DNA from: Streptomyces hygroscopicus
Lineage (GTDB): Bacteria > Actinomycetota > Actinomycetes > Streptomycetales > Streptomycetaceae
Assembly (NCBI RefSeq): GCF_026168105.1
Contig: NZ_LBMW01000057.1
Coordinates: 1 to 45,405 of the forward strand
Length of the DNA stretch: 45,405 bases
Reading direction: 5' to 3'
Shown here in pieces: positions 15,088-23,593 of the stretch. The notes beneath the pieces were generated by a model. That model ran no database searches, was not told the DNA's origin, and was given only the letters and a program-made list of their open reading frames with translations. The translations under genes and the position numbers were made by a program. Position 1 is the first letter of the stretch, and each line of letters begins with the position of its first letter.

Positions 15088-18000
15088 ATGACGCGAGCCG
15101 AGCAGCCAACGGCCCACACTCCAGCCCCAGACGACGCCCTGGTCGCCGATTCCCGCGAGCGCGCGGTCCGCGCGCTGCTGCGCCGACCGCAGTTGAAACG
15201 GCTGTGGAGCGCCCAGCTGGTGGGCGGTATCGGGGATGCCCTCGCCCTGCTCGTCCTGGTCGTGCTCACTCTCCAGGCGGCCGTCGCGGAGGGCTCCTTC
15301 GGCGGTGGTTACCGGGGCGTGGCGTTCGCGATCGCGACCGTCTTCGGCGCGCGCGTCCTCGCCACCCTGCTCTTCGGAGCCGTCCTCCTCGGTCCGCTCA
15401 CGGCTCTCACGTCCCCCGAAGGGCCGCTCGACCGCCGTTGGACCATGGTGGGCGCGGACGGACTGCGGGCCGTTCTGCTGATCGTCGCCCCCCTGTGGAT
15501 CGACTGGACTCCGGGCAACGCGCTCGTGATCCTGCTGGTCACCGCCTTCGTGACCGGTGTCGCCGAGCGTTTCTGGACGGTGTGCCGGGAGAGCGCGGCG
15601 CCCGCGCTGCTGCCCGCGCCGCCCCCGGAGGGCGCGACCGTGCGCCCGCTGCCCGACCACCTGGACGCCCTGCGGCGTCTGTCGCTGCGCACCACGTTCG
15701 TGGCGTTTCCGCTGGCCGCCGCGGGGCTCGTCGTCGCGTCGCTGCTGAACAACCTCCTGGGCGTCGCCATCGCCTGGTTCGACCAGCACCAGGCCGCCCT
15801 CTCCTCGTACGTGGCGGCGGGGCTGTTCGCCGCCTCCCTCTCGGTGGCCACCTCGCTCGAACTGCCCGGCACCCGCACCCCCCGCGCGCGGTCCCCGCTG
15901 GAGGGCCTGCGCCGCCCCAGGACGGGCACGGGCGTCGACAAGGGCCGCACGGGCGTCGTCCTGCATCTGGTGCTCGCCTGCGCGGCGGTCGCCGCGGCGG
16001 TCTCGGCCGGCGTCGCCGTCTCCGTACTGCAGGCCAGGGACATGGGCGGCGGCCCGGTGACCTACGGCCTGCTGGTCCTCGCTCTGACCGGCGGCACGGT
16101 CGTCGGCATCCGTACGGCGCCCCGCGTGCTGCCGTCGCTGTCGCGGCGCCGGCTGCTGGCACTGGCGATCGCCTTCACCGGGGTCGCGCTGCTCGTCGGC
16201 GGGCTCGTCCCGGACGTCACCAGCGTGCTGCTGGTCCTGGCGCTCGCGGGTGTCGGCGCGGGTGTCGCCGCCAACACCGGGCACACATTGCTCGACCAGG
16301 AGGCCGAGGAGCACCGCCGGGCACGGACGGCCGAGCATCTGCACGCGGTGGTACGGGTCTGCGTGGCCGTCAGCGCGCTGGTGGCACCGGTGGTGGCCGG
16401 GGCCATCGGGCCGCACCGGCTGGAGAACGGCAGGTTCGTGTTCGCACACGGGGGCGCCGCCTTCACGCTGATGCTGGTCGGCGCACTGCTGCTGCCCGTG
16501 GCAGCACTGGTCCTCGCCAAGGTCGACGACCGCTCCGGGGTCCCGCTGCGGCATGACCTGCGCGACGCACTGCGCGGCGGCGACGACCCGGAACAGGCAC
16601 CCGCGGCGAACGGATTCTTCATCGCCCTGGAAGGCGGCGACGGCGCCGGGAAGTCCACGCAGGCCGAGGCGCTCGCCGAGTGGATCCGGGCCAAGGGGCA
16701 TGAGGTCGTGCTGACCCGCGAGCCCGGCGCGACGCCGGTCGGCAAGCGGCTGCGGTCGATCCTGCTGGACGTCTCCAGCGCCGGTCTCTCGCACCGCGCG
16801 GAGGCGCTGCTGTACGCGGCGGACCGCGCGGAGCACGTGGACACGGTCGTACGGCCGGCTCTGGAACGGGGCGCGGTCGTGATCTCCGACCGGTACATTG
16901 ACTCGTCCGTGGCCTACCAGGGGGCGGGCCGTGATCTGTCCCCGACCGAGATCGCGCGGATCAACCGGTGGGCGACCAACGGTCTCGTACCCCATCTGAC
17001 CGTGCTGCTGGACGTGGCGCCTGAGACCGCGCGTGAGCGGTTCACCGAGGCGCCCGACCGGCTCGAGTCGGAGCCGGCCGAGTTCCACGCGCGCGTGCGG
17101 TCCGGCTTCCTCACCCTGGCCGCCGCCGACCCCGGGCGCTATCTGGTCGTCGACGCCGGACAGGAGCCGGAGGCGGTCACGACCGTGATCCGGCACCGGC
17201 TCGACCAGATGCTTCCGCTCTCCGAGGCCGAGGTGAAGGCCCAGGAGGAGGCGCGCAGGAAGGCCGAGGAGGAGGCCCGGCGAAAGGCCGAGGAAGAGGC
17301 CGCGCGCAGGGCCGAGGAGGAGCGGCTCGAGCGCGAGCGCCAGGAGCAGCTCGCCAAGCTCCGCGCCGAGGAGGAGGAGCGCAAGCGGCGCGAGCTGGAG
17401 GAGGCGCAGCGCCGCGAGGCCGAGCGGCAGGCGGAGGAGGCCCGGCAGCGGGCCGAGGAAGCCCGTCGGCGGGCCGAGGAGGAGCGGGCGCGGCTCCTTG
17501 CGGAGGAGCAGGCGCGGGCGGCCGAGGAGGCGCGCAGGAAGGCCGAGGAGGAGCGGCGGCGCCGGGAGGCCGAGGAGGAGGCCCGGTTGCGGGCCGAGGC
17601 CGAGGAGCGCCGCCTGGAGAAGCAGCGGAAGGCCGAGGAGGCCCTGCTGCGGGCGGAGCAGGCCCGCCGGGCCGCGGCCGAGGCGGCGGCTTCGGCTGCC
17701 GTGGCGGCTTCCGGAGCGGCCGGTACCGGTTCGGAGGGTTCCGGCTCGGGAGTTTCCGCTTCGGGAGCTTCTGGGTCTGAGGCTTCCGGTTCGGGAGGTG
17801 CCGGTTCGGGAGGTGTCGGTTCGGGAGGTGTCGGAGCTTCCGGTTCTGGTGCAGGCAGGGGCGCGTCGTCCTCCGGCTCCCGGGCGGACAACGAGACCAC
17901 CGTTCCCACGCCGCTGGTGACGCCGACGAACGCGTCGGGCGGGCCGATGGAGGAGACCGCCGTCCTGCCGCCGGTGCGGGCGCGGGAGACCGACTCGGAG

Positions 18001-18381
18001 ACCACGGCCAAGCTGCCGAGGCCGCAGCAGCCGCGGGGCGCGGCCGACGAGACGGCGGTCCTGCCGCCTGTGGTGCCTGGTGCCGCCGATGAGACGGCCG
18101 TGCTGCCGCCCGTGCGGGAGGGCGGTGCGGGGGATCCGGCGGACCGGGTGCCGCCGGGCTTCTTCCGGGACGAGCGCCGCGGGCCGCGGCCCGAAGGGGC
18201 CGAGGACCGTACGCGCGAGCTTCCGCAGATGGACGCCGAGGGCCGCCCGCGGCGCAGGGCCCGACCAGACTGGGCGGAGGAGACCCCGCTGGACGATCTG
18301 CCGACCCTGGCGGACGAACTGCTGGGCCCGCGCGACGACGAGGACTCGGACGAAGGCCGGGGCCGCGGACGGGGCCGCTGA
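15088..18381 (+). CDS. tmk: Membrane-transporter-like domain fused to thymidylate kinase with coiled-coil tail
   Basis: A 1097-aa protein. Residues about 30-500 have some twelve hydrophobic segments resembling an MFS permease (LWSAQLVGGIGDALALLVLVV). Residues about 508-715 are a complete dTMP kinase: NGFFIALEGGDGAGKST (Walker A 516-524), TREPGATPVGKRLRSILLD, the DRYIDSSVAYQG motif, and a LID-like DRLESEPAEFHARV. Then come about 160 residues of Glu/Arg/Ala coiled coil (repeated RRKAEEE), a Gly/Ser-rich linker with 15-bp DNA repeats, and an acidic tail with three ETAVLPPV motifs. The fusion is usual in Streptomyces. It makes dTDP, apparently tethered to the membrane. The role of the transporter-like part is unknown. 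Confidence 0.92.
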   Translation: MTRAEQPTAHTPAPDDALVADSRERAVRALLRRPQLKRLWSAQLVGGIGDALALLVLVVLTLQAAVAEGSFGGGYRGVAFAIATVFGARVLATLLFGAVLLGPLTALTSPEGPLDRRWTMVGADGLRAVLLIVAPLWIDWTPGNALVILLVTAFVTGVAERFWTVCRESAAPALLPAPPPEGATVRPLPDHLDALRRLSLRTTFVAFPLAAAGLVVASLLNNLLGVAIAWFDQHQAALSSYVAAGLFAASLSVATSLELPGTRTPRARSPLEGLRRPRTGTGVDKGRTGVVLHLVLACAAVAAAVSAGVAVSVLQARDMGGGPVTYGLLVLALTGGTVVGIRTAPRVLPSLSRRRLLALAIAFTGVALLVGGLVPDVTSVLLVLALAGVGAGVAANTGHTLLDQEAEEHRRARTAEHLHAVVRVCVAVSALVAPVVAGAIGPHRLENGRFVFAHGGAAFTLMLVGALLLPVAALVLAKVDDRSGVPLRHDLRDALRGGDDPEQAPAANGFFIALEGGDGAGKSTQAEALAEWIRAKGHEVVLTREPGATPVGKRLRSILLDVSSAGLSHRAEALLYAADRAEHVDTVVRPALERGAVVISDRYIDSSVAYQGAGRDLSPTEIARINRWATNGLVPHLTVLLDVAPETARERFTEAPDRLESEPAEFHARVRSGFLTLAAADPGRYLVVDAGQEPEAVTTVIRHRLDQMLPLSEAEVKAQEEARRKAEEEARRKAEEEAARRAEEERLERERQEQLAKLRAEEEERKRRELEEAQRREAERQAEEARQRAEEARRRAEEERARLLAEEQARAAEEARRKAEEERRRREAEEEARLRAEAEERRLEKQRKAEEALLRAEQARRAAAEAAASAAVAASGAAGTGSEGSGSGVSASGASGSEASGSGGAGSGGVGSGGVGASGSGAGRGASSSGSRADNETTVPTPLVTPTNASGGPMEETAVLPPVRARETDSETTAKLPRPQQPRGAADETAVLPPVVPGAADETAVLPPVREGGAGDPADRVPPGFFRDERRGPRPEGAEDRTRELPQMDAEGRPRRRARPDWAEETPLDDLPTLADELLGPRDDEDSDEGRGRGRGR

Positions 18382-18534
18382 CGGGATCGCCGCCACCGGG
18401 CTCCTCCCGCACGGCCGCTCCGTCGCGCGCCGACGGTTTTCCGCCCCCGGCACCGGTCCGCCCCGCCCCGTTGTCAGTGGTGCCCCGCACAATGGATCGC
18501 GGCAGGGCCAAGCGCGAGGGAAAGGCGGTGTCCC

Positions 18535-19740
18535 GTGACCGTGTGGGACGACCTGGTGGGTCAGGAGAGGGTGAGCGAGCAGCTCGACGCGGCTGCTCGT
18601 GACGCCGACGCCCTGGTCACCGCGGCCGCCGCCGGCGCCGCGCCGCCCGAGGCGTCGAGGATGACCCATGCCTGGCTGTTCACGGGGCCGCCCGGCGCGG
18701 GGCGTACGCAGACGGCACGGGCGTTCGCGGCGGCACTCCAGTGCGTGAGCCCCGACCGCGCACTCGGCGGCTCCCCCGGCTGCGGCTTCTGCGACGGCTG
18801 CCACACCGCCCTGGTCGGCACGCACGCGGACGTGACCACGGTCGCCGCCGTGGGCACCCAGATCCTCGCCGGCGACATGCGCGACACCGTCCGCAAGTCG
18901 TTCACGTCGCCGGCGACCGGCCGCTGGCAGGTGATCCTCGTCGAGGACGCCGAGCGGCTCAACGAGAAGTCGGCCAACGCGGTCCTGAAGGCGGTGGAGG
19001 AGCCCGCTCCGCGCACGGTCTGGCTGCTGTGCGCCCCGTCCCTGGAGGACGTCCTGCCGACGATCCGCTCCCGCTGCCGCCATCTGAATCTGCGCACTCC
19101 CTCCGTGGAGGCGGTCGCGGACATGCTCGTCCGGCGCGACGGCATCGAGCCCCACGCCGCGCTCGCCGCCGCATCGGCCACACAGGGCCATGTGGACCGC
19201 GCCCGCCGCCTGGCCACGGACGAGCGCGCCCGGGCCCGCCGGGCCGCCGTGCTGAAGCTCCCGCTCCGGATCGATGACATCGGGGGCTGCCTCAGAGCCG
19301 CGCAGGAGCTGGTCGACGCGGCCACGGAGGACTCCAAGCAACTCGCGGACGAGGTCGACGCCAAGGAGACCGAGGAGCTGAAGGCGGCGCTGGGCGCGGC
19401 GCAGGGCGGCCGGATGCCGCGCGGCACGGCGGGCGTGATGAAGGAGCTGGAGGACAGGCAGAAGCGCCGGAGAACGCGTTCGCAGCGCGACAGCCTGGAC
19501 CAGGCCCTCACCGACCTCACGGCCTTCTACCGTGACGTCCTGGCCCTTCAGCTCGGCTCCCGCGTCGCCCTCGCCAACACGGACGCGGAGGACGCCCTGG
19601 AGCGCCTGGCGCGCGCGGGCACGCCCGAGTCCACACTCCGCCGCATCGAGGCGATCGCCGCTTGCCGGGACGCCCTGGACCGCAATGTGGCCCCCCTGCT
19701 GGCGGTCGAGGCGATGACCATGGCGCTGCGGGCCGGCTGA
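18535..19740 (+). CDS. holB: DNA polymerase III subunit delta'
   Basis: A 401-aa clamp-loader subunit: MTVWDDLVGQ opening, P-loop position LFTGPPGAGRTQTAR (51-61), zinc-module cysteines C70, C83, C86, C89 (CGFCDGC), then VEDAERLNEKSANAVLKAVEEPAPRTVWLL and SRCRHL, the sensor-type motifs of gamma/delta' proteins. The Walker lysine is Arg57, as I recall for other actinobacterial delta' subunits, consistent with a non-hydrolysing stator. GTG 18535 follows GAAAGGCGG. It sits 153 bp after tmk, an arrangement conserved in many bacteria. Confidence 0.95.
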   Translation: MTVWDDLVGQERVSEQLDAAARDADALVTAAAAGAAPPEASRMTHAWLFTGPPGAGRTQTARAFAAALQCVSPDRALGGSPGCGFCDGCHTALVGTHADVTTVAAVGTQILAGDMRDTVRKSFTSPATGRWQVILVEDAERLNEKSANAVLKAVEEPAPRTVWLLCAPSLEDVLPTIRSRCRHLNLRTPSVEAVADMLVRRDGIEPHAALAAASATQGHVDRARRLATDERARARRAAVLKLPLRIDDIGGCLRAAQELVDAATEDSKQLADEVDAKETEELKAALGAAQGGRMPRGTAGVMKELEDRQKRRRTRSQRDSLDQALTDLTAFYRDVLALQLGSRVALANTDAEDALERLARAGTPESTLRRIEAIAACRDALDRNVAPLLAVEAMTMALRAG

Positions 19741-19756
19741 CGGCGCCCGACACGAG

Positions 19757-19776
19757 TGTCGCCCTTTGAGGCGACA
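19757..19776 (+). terminator. Hairpin after holB
   Basis: TGTCGCC-CTTTGA-GGCGACA is a perfect 7-bp stem, 17 bp after the stop and without a T tract. Confidence 0.4.
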
Positions 19777-19800
19777 GGAGCCCGAGGCCTGGGTCCGCGG

Positions 19801-19880
19801 GCCTTGAGGGGTAGATGGCGGCCTTGAGGAGGCAGGCTGCGGCCTTGGCGGCAGGTGGTGGCCTTGAGAGGGCAGGCGGG
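19801..19880. repeat. Four imperfect tandem copies of a 20-bp unit
   Basis: Units starting GCCTTGAGG or GCCTTGGC begin at 19801, 19821, 19842 and 19861. They fill the gap between holB and the peptidase gene. No ORF is convincing here. Confidence 0.7.
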
Positions 19881-19985
19881 CTGCCCTGAGGCCGCTGGGT
19901 CGGCCGCGCACTGTGCCCCTCACTCTTACGACGTGCCATTGCCACTGAGGGCGATCGAGCCATCGCGCAGGGTTACGCTCACGAG

Positions 19986-21659
19986 ATGCACATCAGGCGC
20001 ATTCCCGTACCGTCTCGTCGCCCCCGCCGTCTCTGCCGTCTCCGCCGTCCTCACCCGTCCCGTCCGCTCCCCCTCCCCCGCCCACTGCAGCTGATGTTCC
20101 TCCGCCCATTGCAGCTGATGCGGACGGGCGGAACGCTGGTCGCCGCCGCCGCGCTGCTCGTCTCGGCCTGCTCCTCCGGGGGTTCGACCACGGCGACGAC
20201 GGACGCGGCACTGGCCGCGCAGCCCCCGTCCACACCGTCGGCCCTGGCCCCGTACTACGCGCAGCACCTGACCTGGAGAGCCTGCGGAGCCCCCGGCTTC
20301 GAGTGCGCCACGATGAAGGCGCCGCGCGACTACGCCAAGCCGGCCTCGGGCGTCGTGAAACTGGCCGTCACCCGCAAGAAGGCCACCGGCAGGGGCAAGC
20401 CCCTCGGCTCGCTGCTGGTGAACCCCGGCGGTCCGGGCGGGTCGGCGGTGGGCTATCTGCAGCAGTACGCGGGCATCGGCTACCCGGCGGAGATCCGCGC
20501 CCGCTACGACTTGGTTGCCGTCGATCCGCGCGGAGTGGCCCGCAGCGAGCCGATCGAATGCCTGACGGGCCCCCAGATGGACGCGTACACACAGACCGAC
20601 ATGACGCCCGACGACCAGGCCGAGACGCGTCGGCTCGTCGAGGCGTACAAGCGGTTCGCGGAGGGCTGCGAGCAGCGCTCGCCGGACCTGCTGCGGCACG
20701 TCTCCACGGCCGAGGCGGCCCGTGACATGGATGTCCTGCGGGCTGTGCTGGGGGACCGGAAGCTGACCTATGTGGGGGCGTCGTACGGGACATTCCTCGG
20801 GGCGACGTACGCGGGACTGTTCCCGGAGCGGGTCGGCCGCATGGTGCTGGACGGCGCAATGGACCCGTCCCTGCCTGCCCGCAGGCTCAGCGAGGACCAG
20901 ACGGCGGGCTTCGAGACGGCGTTCCAGTCGTTCGCGAAGGACTGCGTGCGACAGCCGGACTGCCCGCTGGGCGGCCCGGGCACCCCGCCGGCTCAGGTCG
21001 GCGACGCCCTGAAGGCGTTCTTCGGCAAGCTCGACGCGTCCCCGATCCCGACGGGCGACGCGAGCGGCCGCAAGCTCGGGGAGGCCCTGGCCACGACCGG
21101 CGTGATCGCCGCGATGTACGGCCAGACGTCCTGGCCCCAGTTGCGCGAGGCGCTGACGCAGGCGATGCGGGACAACGACGGCGCGGGGCTGCTCGCCCTG
21201 TCGGACAGCTACTACGAGCGCGGCGCCAACGGGAATTACTCGAACCTCATGTTCGCGAACGCGGCGGTGAACTGTCTGGACCTGCCTCCGGCGTTCTCGG
21301 GTCCGGAACAGGTGGAGCAGGCGCTTCCGGCGTTCGAGAAGGCCTCGCCGGTGTTCGGCAGGGGACTGGCCTGGGCATCCCTGAGCTGCACGTACTGGCC
21401 GGTGAGGGCGACGGGGCAGCCCCATCGCATCGAGGCCGGGGGAGCGGCGCCGATCGTGGTGGTGGGCACGACCCGGGACCCGGCGACCCCGTACTCCTGG
21501 GCGCAGTCCCTCGCCTCCCAGCTCGACTCCGGAAGGCTCCTCACCTTCGACGGCGACGGCCACACCGCGTACGGTCGCGGCAGCAAGTGCATCGAGGCCA
21601 CCATCGACGCGTATCTGCTCACGGGGACCCCACCGACGAAGGGGAAGCGCTGCTCATAG
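19986..21659 (+). CDS. Secreted alpha/beta-hydrolase, tripeptidyl aminopeptidase (SlpD/E-like) lipoprotein
   Basis: A protein of up to 557 aa. The catalytic triad is Ser266 in YVGASYGTFLG, Asp498 in GTTRDPATPY and His526 in GDGHTAYGRGS. NPGGPGGSAV and DPRGVARSE form the oxyanion and nucleophile-side motifs of the mycelium-associated tripeptidyl aminopeptidase family. A lipobox LLVSAC with cysteine at residue 62 indicates an anchored extracellular protease. The Arg/Pro-rich first 44 residues are odd; ATG 20094 or 20118 in the same frame would give an ordinary signal peptide starting MRTGGTLVAAAALLVSAC. These two ATGs lie in a near-perfect duplication, RPLQLM. The start is therefore uncertain. 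The location after holB is conserved. Confidence 0.88.
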   Translation: MHIRRIPVPSRRPRRLCRLRRPHPSRPLPLPRPLQLMFLRPLQLMRTGGTLVAAAALLVSACSSGGSTTATTDAALAAQPPSTPSALAPYYAQHLTWRACGAPGFECATMKAPRDYAKPASGVVKLAVTRKKATGRGKPLGSLLVNPGGPGGSAVGYLQQYAGIGYPAEIRARYDLVAVDPRGVARSEPIECLTGPQMDAYTQTDMTPDDQAETRRLVEAYKRFAEGCEQRSPDLLRHVSTAEAARDMDVLRAVLGDRKLTYVGASYGTFLGATYAGLFPERVGRMVLDGAMDPSLPARRLSEDQTAGFETAFQSFAKDCVRQPDCPLGGPGTPPAQVGDALKAFFGKLDASPIPTGDASGRKLGEALATTGVIAAMYGQTSWPQLREALTQAMRDNDGAGLLALSDSYYERGANGNYSNLMFANAAVNCLDLPPAFSGPEQVEQALPAFEKASPVFGRGLAWASLSCTYWPVRATGQPHRIEAGGAAPIVVVGTTRDPATPYSWAQSLASQLDSGRLLTFDGDGHTAYGRGSKCIEATIDAYLLTGTPPTKGKRCS

Positions 21660-21666
21660 GTGTCGC

Positions 21667-21700
21667 ACCACCCCCGGAGGCAATGCTTCCGGGGGGTGGT
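21667..21700 (+). terminator. Terminator of the peptidase gene
   Basis: A G/C hairpin: ACCACCCCCGGAGG pairs with CTTCCGGGGGGTGGT around a short AATG-containing loop. One bulge. It begins 7 bp after the stop. Confidence 0.7.
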
Positions 21701-21766
21701 CTGAGCACCCTCGGAAACTGTGTAGACTTACCGACGTTGCTGATCGCACCATAGTGCGGACAGCGT

Positions 21767-21840
21767 GCCGCCTTAGCTCAGATGGCCAGAGCAACGCACT
21801 CGTAATGCGTAGGTCTCGGGTTCGAATCCCGAAGGCGGCT
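21767..21840 (+). tRNA. tRNA-Thr (anticodon CGT)
   Basis: Cloverleaf: acceptor GCCGCCT (21767-21773) with AGGCGGC (21833-21839), discriminator T 21840, CCA encoded at 21841-21843. D arm GCTC/GAGC. Anticodon stem ACGCA/TGCGT around loop CTCGTAA, giving CGT, which reads ACG. T arm TCGGG-TTCGAAT-CCCGA. Upstream, TAGACT at 21723-21728 is a plausible -10. The 3' 43 bases plus CCA are duplicated at 38571-38617, showing that an element integrated here. The tRNA is intact because the element restores its 3' half. Confidence 0.97.
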
Positions 21841-21844
21841 CCAC
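21798..21844 (+). repeat. attL: attL, 47-bp direct repeat
   Basis: Runs from ACTCGTAATGCGTAGG in the anticodon arm through the tRNA 3' end and CCAC. It is identical to 38571-38617. Flanks differ immediately on both sides (C versus A before, T versus C after). Confidence 0.95.
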
Positions 21845-21846
21845 TG

Positions 21847-21883
21847 AACCCCAGCCCAGCCAGTCTCTGAGCTGGGGTTTTTG
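21847..21883 (+). terminator. Element-borne terminator for tRNA-Thr
   Basis: AACCCCAGC (21847-21855) pairs with GCTGGGGTT (21871-21879), followed by a T run. It lies just inside the element and replaces the chromosomal terminator, now displaced to 38620. Confidence 0.85.
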
Positions 21884-21886
21884 CGT

Positions 21887-23272
21887 TCAGCGGATGCGGC
21901 GACGGCGGCGGGCACGTGCCGGGCGGCTGTCCCCGGTCTCAGTTCTGGTCTCAGTTGCGGGTTCCTGGCGGGGCATGAACGCGTCCCCCATGCGGCGCAT
22001 CGCGTCCTTCGAGAGGTGAGATCTGCCCTTCACGTATCGCCGGGTCTGGCTGATCTGGGTGTGCCGGAGGATCTCCATGATGGTCGGCATGTCCACCCCG
22101 AGTTCGTTCAGGATCGTGCCAGCCGTGTGACGGCTCCCGTCGTACAGGCGCCGATCATCGATCCCGGCTTCCGCCAGCAACTCCTTGAACTCCTCCCAGT
22201 CTTGGCGGGGGTCGAGGGGACGGCCGTCCGGTCGCGTAAAGACCAGCTTGTGTTCCTGCCAGGAGTCTCCTGCCCTCTCGCGTAATGCCTCCTGCTGCGC
22301 CTTGTGCTCCCGCAGGTAGGGGATGAACGGCGGCGGGATAGGCACCGCGTTCCGGCTCTTCTTGGTCTTCGGGCGGGTGAAGACCAGGCCCCCGCCCTTG
22401 CGCTCCGGGCAGGCACTCGCGTGCTTCGTGCACCCCTTCGGGCACGGCTTGGGGCACCCGCGTTTGTAGCTCTTGTGCGTCTTGCAGTCCGGCGCGCACG
22501 GTTCGAAACGGTGGAGGCGCTCGCCGCAGGCATGAGGGTCCTGACAGCCGTGGCGCCATGTGAGGCGCTGGAGCTGCCATTGGGGGTGGAACAGCTCGTT
22601 GTCGAGGTCCACGTAGGGCCAGCGGAGTCCCAGGGTCTCACCCTGCCGGAAGCCCATACCGACACCCACGCACCACCGCATGAAGGTGGGGCGCTTGGCG
22701 GCGGCTTTCAAGAACGCCTTGGCCTCTTCGGTCGTAAACGGATTCGCCTCGGTCTCGTCGACGGTCGGCGGGTCCACGAGGGTGGCCACGTTCTCGACGA
22801 CGAGTCGACGGCGGTGGGCGATTTTCAATGCACGCGACAGGATGCGGTGGACTTTGAGTACGTGGGACGGTGCGTGTCCCTCGTCGAGCATCTTGCGGTA
22901 CATCCGCTCCAAGTGCTCCGGCGCGAGCTTGTCGATCCGGTGCTTACCGATGCCGGGGATGATGTCGTTCCGGGTCTTCGACCAGTAGTCATCCAGGGAA
23001 CGCGGCTTGAGCTTCAGGCTCGCGATGTCGGTGAGGTACGTAGCCATCCACTGTTCTACGGTCGGCTTGCGACCAGCCTTGGGGGCGCGGCCACGATCGC
23101 GGAGGTCTTCCAACTCGCGGACTTTGCGACGTACTCCAGCCTCCGTCTTTGCCCTGCGGTGGCGCCGGTCTGGGCTGCCGTCATCTTTGATGCCCATGGT
23201 CACGCGGCCGTGCCACCAGCCGTCACTGCCCTCGTAGACGGACGACTCCATATTCGGATTGCGGGGGCTCAT
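21887..23272 (-). CDS. int: Tyrosine recombinase/integrase of the AICE
   Basis: A 461-aa protein. An AP2-like DNA-binding segment is at about 10-60 and a SAM-like core-binding domain at about 70-160. In the catalytic domain, Arg I is R209 (GFRQGETLGLRW), Arg II is R381 (DGSRHTAGTIL), the box-III histidine is H404 (LRHTQISQT) and the nucleophile is Y413 (RRYVKG). The position three before Arg II, normally His, is Asp378. A Cys-rich insertion (about 243-290, nine cysteines) lies between the Arg box and KKSRNAVP, as in other Streptomyces AICE integrases. ATG 23272 has GGAGGAG close upstream. It mediates attP x attB recombination at the tRNA-Thr gene. Confidence 0.95.
   Translation of the reverse strand: MSPRNPNMESSVYEGSDGWWHGRVTMGIKDDGSPDRRHRRAKTEAGVRRKVRELEDLRDRGRAPKAGRKPTVEQWMATYLTDIASLKLKPRSLDDYWSKTRNDIIPGIGKHRIDKLAPEHLERMYRKMLDEGHAPSHVLKVHRILSRALKIAHRRRLVVENVATLVDPPTVDETEANPFTTEEAKAFLKAAAKRPTFMRWCVGVGMGFRQGETLGLRWPYVDLDNELFHPQWQLQRLTWRHGCQDPHACGERLHRFEPCAPDCKTHKSYKRGCPKPCPKGCTKHASACPERKGGGLVFTRPKTKKSRNAVPIPPPFIPYLREHKAQQEALRERAGDSWQEHKLVFTRPDGRPLDPRQDWEEFKELLAEAGIDDRRLYDGSRHTAGTILNELGVDMPTIMEILRHTQISQTRRYVKGRSHLSKDAMRRMGDAFMPRQEPATETRTETGDSRPARARRRRRIR
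21935..21956 (+). promoter_or_regulatory. Candidate integrase arm-type sites, left arm
   Basis: GGTCTCAGTT at 21935-21944 is repeated exactly at 21947-21956 (12-bp spacing), inside the 3' end of the integrase gene. A similarly spaced GGTCTCAAC pair lies on the right arm. The shared heptamer is GGTCTCA. Confidence 0.5.
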
Positions 23273-23288
23273 GTGCTCCTCCATGCGG

Positions 23289-23324
23289 GAGGCGGCCCCG
23301 GATGGTTGGGTCCGGGGCCGCCTC
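23289..23324 (-). terminator. Strong hairpin between xis and int
   Basis: A perfect 14-bp inverted repeat: GAGGCGGCCCCGGA (23289-23302) with TCCGGGGCCGCCTC (23311-23324), loop 8 nt. It sits in the 65-bp gap after the xis stop and just before the int ribosome binding site, so it can terminate or attenuate readthrough from xis into int. Confidence 0.65.
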
Positions 23325-23337
23325 GGGTGTGCGTGGG

Positions 23338-23538
23338 TCAGTTGGGCATCGGTTCGAGGCTGTCTACGTACGCCTCCAGGTCGCTTCGCTTGATGCGGCG
23401 GGAGCGGCCGCGCTTTATGTACTTCAGAGCTCCAGCGGCCATGAGCTCGTAGACCGTGGAACGTCCGAAGCGCAGGACTTCCGCGGCTTCCTTGGGGGTG
23501 TAGAGCAGTTGATCGGTGGGCGGGAGCGCGGTGGTCAT
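23338..23538 (-). CDS. xis: Excisionase, MerR-like helix-turn-helix protein
   Basis: A 66-aa protein: LLYTPKEAAEVLRFGRSTVYELMAAGALKYIKRGRSRRIKRSDLEAYVDSL. This is the compact winged-helix of the AlpA/Xis (HTH_17) family, with a typical length. It directs excision of the element together with the integrase. It is the last gene before int in the leftward operon. Its upstream region is occupied by the CCGCTA iteron array. Confidence 0.9.
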   Translation of the reverse strand: MTTALPPTDQLLYTPKEAAEVLRFGRSTVYELMAAGALKYIKRGRSRRIKRSDLEAYVDSLEPMPN

Positions 23539-23593
23539 GCAGCGGTGCCTCCTCGGCAGGGTTCCGGGGGCGGTGGCCCCCCTTCCTGTCAGG

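Noticed and set aside
14905..19923. A very long minus-strand open frame (over 1600 codons) opposite tmk and holB
   Set aside because: It is the GC-rich shadow of the coiled-coil and kinase genes: low-complexity His/Gln/Arg/Gly translation, no start signal, and it runs antisense to three well-supported genes.
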